The notes beneath the pieces are model-generated. The model was given only the letters and a program-made list of their open reading frames with translations. It was not told the origin of the DNA and searched no databases. Of a stretch of 60,000 nucleotides of DNA, positions 58,301 through 60,000 are shown in pieces. Where the stretch lies: contig NC_088311.1 of assembly GCF_910592395.1 (NCBI RefSeq), forward strand, positions 24,586,646-24,646,645, written 5' to 3'. Position 1 is the stretch's first letter; each line of letters opens with the position of its first letter. The position numbers were made by a program, and so were the translations under genes. The DNA is from Lineus longissimus (Eukaryota > Nemertea > Pilidiophora > Heteronemertea > Lineidae).

Positions 58301-59157
58301 TTTTGTTGTTCTGACTAATCACAATAATTCATCATAAAACTTGTAATTAAATTCCTTTTTCAGCTGAACCAAAGAAGGAAAACGGTTCGATAGGAGGCTT
58401 TGCCTTCCAACCGATAGCTACAGCAACCTCCAAGCCCAGTACTGCAGGTTTTGGAGTTGGTGGATTGGATTCGAAGGCGTTCGCACTTGAAGCGAGTCAG
58501 GCCAGTGTTGGCAAACCGGTCCAATCCTTATTTAGAAGTAGTGAGAATGAGCCGGCGGTGAAGAGGAAACCAGCTGACGGTAAGGGTCTCATTGTGGTTT
58601 GTCATCGGGGCCCCGTTGTTCAAAATAACTTTAGTCACTTATGCTGGCATTAGGTCGAAGGTCTCAAAGAGATAATGCTATGTTAAGTCTAGACCAATGT
58701 TGGGGACAAAATATGTTTTGACCAACCAGGCCCAGTTGTGTAGAGGTGAGGACAACATGTCCAAAGCAACTACTGTCTTTGTATTTCTGTCGTATATTTA
58801 CCGAGTGACTGTGGTGGCGAGGTGTAACCAAGGTTGATTCATTCTGTCAGCAAAAGATCTGTTTTTGGTGTCATACATCCTACAGCACTGTGCATTGTCT
58901 TAAGTTAGAATTTATAAATGCTAAGTGGAGATACCAGCTTATAGAAGTAGTTCCACATTTTAGGAGTCATAAAATGATATGTGGCTTCAAACCTTCATGT
59001 TATGACCGTTTCTTCCCTGCAATAGGATTGGATGTCTCGACCAGTCTGACAGGAGCACCATTCCTGTTCGGGCTTCATACCACTAGCATCACCAGCAAAC
59101 TCGTCTCTCCAGCCTCGGACGTCCCAATGAGTCCAGCTGATATTGGACATCCATATG
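49236..59157 (+). CDS. NUP153: nuclear pore complex protein Nup153, partial gene (17 exons placed)
   Basis: Nup153 is an FG nucleoporin of the nuclear basket that acts in nuclear transport and basket assembly and binds Ran through its zinc fingers. Seventeen exons join in phase, giving about 1,170 residues; the human protein is 1,475, and the C-terminus lies beyond the window. Order: residues 1-25 (MSNDGLGKIKQKRKN); an amphipathic-helix region KVKDTVKEILQPSWLGSIVS; the conserved SPYYPGKTTYGGAA and VTSSTARKILDALE motifs (central region); LKQGSVLDILGK just before the zinc fingers; four RanBP2-type fingers at residues ~622-805, each with W-x-C-x2-C-x10-C-x2-C; then an FG/FxFG domain (GGFKFG, GAFKFG, GFTFG, GGFSFG). 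All junctions follow GT-AG. Seven introns carry snoRNA-like elements and intron 5 carries a 37-bp minisatellite. Identification is secure; the 3' exons are missing. Confidence 0.97.
49857..49985 (+). CDS. NUP153: NUP153 exon 2, amphipathic-helix region
   Basis: Acceptor CATTTCAG, donor CAG|GTAATT. Encodes SFFGKVKDTVKEILQPSWLG then SIVSSLTPARLSESAPSTPM. It corresponds to the VTESVKNIVPGWLQ segment that targets the nuclear envelope in vertebrate Nup153. Confidence 0.9.
50389..50566 (+). CDS. NUP153: NUP153 exon 3
   Basis: Acceptor TGTTTAAG, donor CAAG|GTTGGT. Encodes VKPDSQFSSSTPRRNAYPLN, SLHRPSRGLPPPNMYSAVDG, and ends in QPSTSTQ. The SLHR and QPSTS blocks recur in vertebrate Nup153. Confidence 0.88.
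50965..51141 (+). CDS. NUP153: NUP153 exon 4
   Basis: Acceptor ATTTCCAG, donor CGAG|GTTAGT. Encodes PRYDDQINISNYSFSGGLTS followed by a polar, acidic and arginine-rich stretch. Low conservation; supported by phase and splice sites. Confidence 0.82.
51355..51491 (+). CDS. NUP153: NUP153 exon 5
   Basis: Acceptor TTTTACAG, donor CCG|GTATGT. Encodes RSTPELDTSVLSQRNESSSF then FGKPSKRCRTTGPQFNISLF and TTPRP. The last 23 bp and the donor are the first copy of the adjoining 37-bp tandem array. Confidence 0.85.
51467..51949 (+). repeat. 37-bp minisatellite made from an exon end plus its splice donor
   Basis: About 13 copies of CTAAGTCTGTTCACAACACC, TAGACCGGTATGTATGT. The first copy is the 3' end of NUP153 exon 5 and its 5' splice site (CCG|GTATGT); the rest lie in intron 5. 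Most copies keep the GGTATGT donor; four variants change the bases before it (ACCTGT, ACCAGT, ACTGGT, ATCGGT). Reading through from exon 5 meets a TAG within the first intronic unit. Confidence 0.95.
51997..52069 (+). ncRNA. C/D snoRNA-like element copy 1 (NUP153 intron 5), degenerate
   Basis: The ends GTGATAC and GTATCGC pair with one G-U. C box ATGATGT, D' box CTGA (in GCCCTGAGA) and C'-like TGAAGA are present, but the D box reads CTAG instead of CTGA. It is shorter than the other copies (73 versus 82 nt). Probably a decayed copy, in the host-gene sense orientation. Confidence 0.5.
52280..52405 (+). CDS. NUP153: NUP153 exon 6
   Basis: Acceptor TTTTTTCAG, donor CAG|GTCAGT. Encodes LSDRSMMPGSSFQQSPYYPG then KTTYGGAASHRKSRLKATAP and YQ. 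SPFYPGKTTYGGAA is a hallmark Nup153 motif. Confidence 0.96.
52650..52720 (-). mobile_element. short LINE 3'-end fragment next to snoRNA copy 2
   Basis: GGTGGCATTTGGGGCTTCCA then AGAGGGTCCCCCACTC resembles the 3' end of the LINE at 54592-54862 (GGTGGCACATGGGGCATTCC, CAGGGTCCTCCACTC). The minus frame reads EWGTLLEAPNAT versus EWRTLGNAPCAT in the better copy. Confidence 0.4.
52737..52818 (+). ncRNA. C/D-box snoRNA-like copy 2 (NUP153 intron 6)
   Basis: 82 nt. Terminal stem GTGATAC/GTATCAC is perfect. C box ATGATGT (52746-52752), D'-like TTAGA (52764-52768), C' TGATGA (52782-52787), D CTGA (52807-52810). Between D' and C' the hairpin AGATTC-CTC-GAATCT pairs fully. The would-be guide before D is CTATTACTATCACCAG. 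The copy ends 76 nt before exon 7, the typical distance for intron-processed C/D snoRNAs. The target RNA is not identified. Confidence 0.75.
52895..53017 (+). CDS. NUP153: NUP153 exon 7
   Basis: Acceptor TTTGCAG, donor CAT|GTAAGT. Encodes SNLSVNKVTPRPLNKSLGGT then VTSSTARKILDALESMPSVL and H. VTSSTAR.IL..LE.M is a conserved Nup153 motif. Confidence 0.95.
53092..53173 (+). ncRNA. C/D-box snoRNA-like copy 3 (NUP153 intron 7)
   Basis: 82 nt with all four boxes as in copy 2. The D'-C' hairpin changes on both sides to AGATTT-CTC-AAATCT, a compensatory change that keeps the stem. The terminal stem is perfect. It ends 282 nt before exon 8. Confidence 0.72.
53456..53515 (+). CDS. NUP153: NUP153 exon 8
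   Basis: Acceptor TTTTTCAG, donor ACT|GTAAGT. Encodes DAKRIPVNNSSLYDSPLSFT, matching the DAKRIPS...SPL block after the STARRIL motif. Confidence 0.93.
53808..53861 (+). CDS. NUP153: NUP153 exon 9
   Basis: Acceptor TTTTTCAG, donor GGG|GTAAGT. Encodes PSSYPRRRSLQPNTSRLG. A short 18-codon exon supported by splice sites and phase. Confidence 0.82.
53927..54008 (+). ncRNA. C/D-box snoRNA-like copy 4 (NUP153 intron 9)
   Basis: 82 nt, all four boxes, perfect terminal stem. The D'-C' hairpin reads AGATTC-ATT-GAGTCT and still pairs through a G-U. It ends 219 nt before exon 10. The 5' flank TCAA is shared with copies 3 and 7. Confidence 0.72.
54228..54437 (+). CDS. NUP153: NUP153 exon 10
   Basis: Acceptor CTTATCAG, donor GAG|GTAAGG. 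Encodes TPAGAPPTSRVNAVGRASIA through GRISSSKSKVWQLPMVDLHP to RSQTEE. Low-complexity, proline/serine-rich; supported by splice sites and phase. Confidence 0.85.
54592..54862 (-). mobile_element. 5'-truncated LINE insertion with 14-bp target-site duplication
   Basis: The minus frame reads RRWQWLGHVLRMPANALPRR, then RGRPRETWRRSMAKELQEKG and RLEWRTLGNAPCAT plus a stop at 54620. This is the C-terminal tail of a non-LTR retrotransposon reverse transcriptase (GHVLRM...RGRP..TWRR.. block). The exact repeat CAAGCTGTGATACA flanks it at 54578-54591 and 54863-54876. Only the 3' end of the element was copied, so it is inactive. Confidence 0.88.
54869..54953 (+). ncRNA. C/D-box snoRNA-like copy 5 (NUP153 intron 10)
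   Basis: 85 nt. Perfect terminal stem. C box ATGATGT, canonical D' CTGA (in GCCCTGAGA), C'-like TGAAGA, D CTGA. The D'-C' hairpin is AGATC-TCCGC-GATCT, again paired with different bases. It ends 72 nt before exon 11. Its first 8 nt lie inside the LINE target-site duplication. Confidence 0.72.
55026..55142 (+). CDS. NUP153: NUP153 exon 11
   Basis: Acceptor TGAATTCTAG, donor GAA|GTAAGT. Encodes VVATSLPPVTHVETPQHGSG then KMKRDKSHHYQARKDEDDE. GGKM.RER...EEEE is the matching Nup153 segment. Confidence 0.9.
55335..55511 (+). CDS. NUP153: NUP153 exon 12
   Basis: Acceptor GCCTTTAG, donor ACT|GTAAGT. Encodes DVEVPNLPTKFVLPSDGFKL through PVPEFTFSSPIQKISTPITA. It matches EVPVLPKISLPI...FNFSSPE of Nup153. 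Confidence 0.93.
55662..55745 (+). ncRNA. C/D-box snoRNA-like copy 6 (NUP153 intron 12)
   Basis: 84 nt. Terminal stem is GCGATAC/GTGTCGC: a U-A pair of the other copies has become C-G and a U-G wobble is present, so the stem is kept by compensatory change. C ATGATGT, D'-like TTAGA, C' TGATGA, D CTGA. The guide before D is altered (CTATCACCATGAT). It ends 92 nt before exon 13. Confidence 0.7.
55838..55976 (+). CDS. NUP153: NUP153 exon 13
   Basis: Acceptor TCTTTAAG, donor GAAG|GTATGT. Encodes GFQFSSPISIDEQGKDEKHV then GISFGSSSGLKLKTKPPKE. F.FSSPI and SFG match the region before the zinc fingers. Confidence 0.92.
56089..56170 (+). ncRNA. C/D-box snoRNA-like copy 7 (NUP153 intron 13)
   Basis: 82 nt, nearly identical to copy 2 (TCTACTT in place of TCAACTT). 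All boxes and the AGATTC/GAATCT hairpin are intact; the outermost pair of the terminal stem is lost. It ends 71 nt before exon 14. Confidence 0.74.
56242..56313 (+). CDS. NUP153: NUP153 exon 14
   Basis: Acceptor TCGTTTCAG, donor AAAG|GTAAGC. Encodes VAPVSSFAPASELKQGSVLD then ILGK. LKEGSVLDILK is a conserved Nup153 motif just before the zinc fingers. Confidence 0.95.
56578..57966 (+). CDS. NUP153: NUP153 exon 15: four RanBP2-type zinc fingers and FG repeats
   Basis: Acceptor TATTCCAG, donor ACAG|GTATGG; 1,389 bp. Four fingers lie at 56670-56765, 56817-56915, 56988-57080 and 57129-57227. All have complete C-x2-C-x10-C-x2-C ligands with the preceding tryptophan (GSWECPIC, GSWSCPTC, GNWECPVC, AWTCDTC), the fold that binds Ran. 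From 57240 on come FG repeats: GGFQFGG, ALFAFGG, GGFKFG, GAFKFGG, GFTFG, GGFKFG, GGFSFGG and FQFG, spaced by Ser/Lys/Asp-rich linkers, plus a KRKADDDD basic-acidic stretch. One large exon carrying both domains. Confidence 0.98.
58364..58579 (+). CDS. NUP153: NUP153 exon 16
   Basis: Acceptor CTTTTTCAG, donor GACG|GTAAGG. Encodes EPKKENGSIGGFAFQPIATA through SKAFALEASQASVGKPVQSL and FRSSENEPAVKRKPAD. FG-type spacing and basic KRK as in the C-terminal FG domain. Confidence 0.9.
59026..59157 (+). CDS. NUP153: probable NUP153 exon 17
   Basis: Acceptor TCTTCCCTGCAATAG, weak donor ATG|GTACTA. Phase matches exon 16 and stays open: LDVSTSLTGAPFLFGLHTTS then LVSPASDVPMSPADIGHPY. One FLFG motif. The donor is poor, so the 3' boundary is uncertain. 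Confidence 0.55.
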
Positions 59158-60000
59158 GTACTAAAAGGTTTCACTCCTTTGCTAATTATGGCCTCTGGTG
59201 CTTAGTGACTTTCGTTAGAGTAGCACGACCTAACTGTGCCGACTAACATTTATTCCTGGCTAATTATCCATGCCTAAGATGCAGGTGTGTCATATCAGGT
59301 TTAACAATACATTGTAGTACATAGATCCAATCATGGTTGGCTGGCAGTTTCCCCATCTTAATCATCATAAACCTTCATCTAACTTGTCTAACTTGTAACT
59401 GAGTATCTGGTGCCTCCTGCAGTCGCTGTTTTTGAAAATTGCATGAATGGTCGAGGACAAATATAGTCACATGGACAAGTGCTGCTGGTGCTCTATAATG
59501 TTTGACGGTACTACTTCTTCCTATTCATGGTTAACACTCTTTGACATGCAAAAGACTTGTGGTGTGTCTTTGTGGCCGGGGGTAGTTTGTGGTGGTGGTT
59601 GAACCTCCAGCATGGCCAGATAACAAGGAGTCATATGGTGCATGTTTTGGAATGGCTTTGACATTACATTTATCCATCTCATTTCAAAATGTCCAGTGTT
59701 ACTCGTTTGCATGTATCATGAAGCCCATATCATTATCTTCCAATGTTCCAATACCCCCCAGGAGTTTCCCATAAGAAGCTGATGCCTGCCTTGATCTCAG
59801 TATTAAGCCAGAGAGCGCTTTCAGTTCACCAACGTTCTTGAGCAAGGGCAAGAGCTGTTAAGCTAACCTGATAACAGGATGCTAGAGAAGCTATTTAGTA
59901 TCTTTTAACTTCGTAACTCGGTGAAATGTTTACAGATTTATCATCTCATTGACAATTTTCATTTCAAATCCATTCTGTTTGTGGATTTGGTTGACAAAAA
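59158..60000. other. 3' part of the NUP153 locus without a confident exon
   Basis: The remaining FG repeats and the basic C-terminus of Nup153 are not found here and should lie further downstream. A short open stretch near 59785-59860 (ESAFSSPTFLSKGKSC and stop) looks nucleoporin-like but has no good acceptor. Confidence 0.4.

Noticed and set aside
59785-59860. Possible terminal NUP153 exon (ESAFSSPTFLSKGKSC and stop)
   Set aside because: The phase requires an acceptor without a pyrimidine tract, and the end does not resemble the basic Nup153 C-terminus.

Overview
The window is invertebrate animal nuclear DNA: spliced genes with GT-AG introns, long introns, many short decayed mobile elements and minisatellites, and no bacterial gene organisation. 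The gene set (dystrobrevin, ICAP-1/ITGB1BP1, NUP153) and tRNA-derived SINE-like repeats suggest a non-vertebrate bilaterian, probably marine. I cannot place it more precisely from sequence alone.

Region 1 (1-27.5 kb, minus strand) is the 5' two-thirds of a dystrobrevin gene. Nine exons join in phase and encode the N-terminus, the EF-hand region, the ZZ zinc finger and the segment after it. The coiled-coil C-terminus lies beyond position 1. The introns hold a LINE relic, SINE-like elements, a 63-bp and a 60-bp minisatellite, and a decayed piggyBac element that still has perfect ends. Region 2 (27.5-44.7 kb) is repeat-rich. It has one convincing unidentified coding exon on the minus strand (35.1-35.8 kb) with repeated GKSASVDS-like motifs, a 20-bp minisatellite built from two alternating variants, and several fold-back elements.

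Region 3 (44.7-46.6 kb, plus strand) is a complete five-exon ITGB1BP1 (ICAP-1) gene of 192 residues with one PTB domain. Region 4 (49.2 kb to the window end, plus strand) is NUP153. Seventeen exons are placed: N-terminal region, conserved central motifs, four RanBP2-type zinc fingers and the start of the FG-repeat domain. The C-terminus lies past position 60000.

The most interesting finding is inside the NUP153 introns. Seven introns (5, 6, 7, 9, 10, 12 and 13) each carry one sense-oriented copy of an approximately 82-nt element with C, D', C' and D boxes, a terminal stem, and a covarying hairpin between D' and C'. Four copies end 71-92 nt before the 3' splice site, the usual position of intron-processed snoRNAs. 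I read this as a C/D-box snoRNA family that expanded within one nucleoporin host gene. One copy was hit by a LINE whose 14-bp target-site duplication spans the snoRNA 5' end. The end of NUP153 exon 5 together with its splice donor has also been amplified about 13 times as a 37-bp minisatellite.
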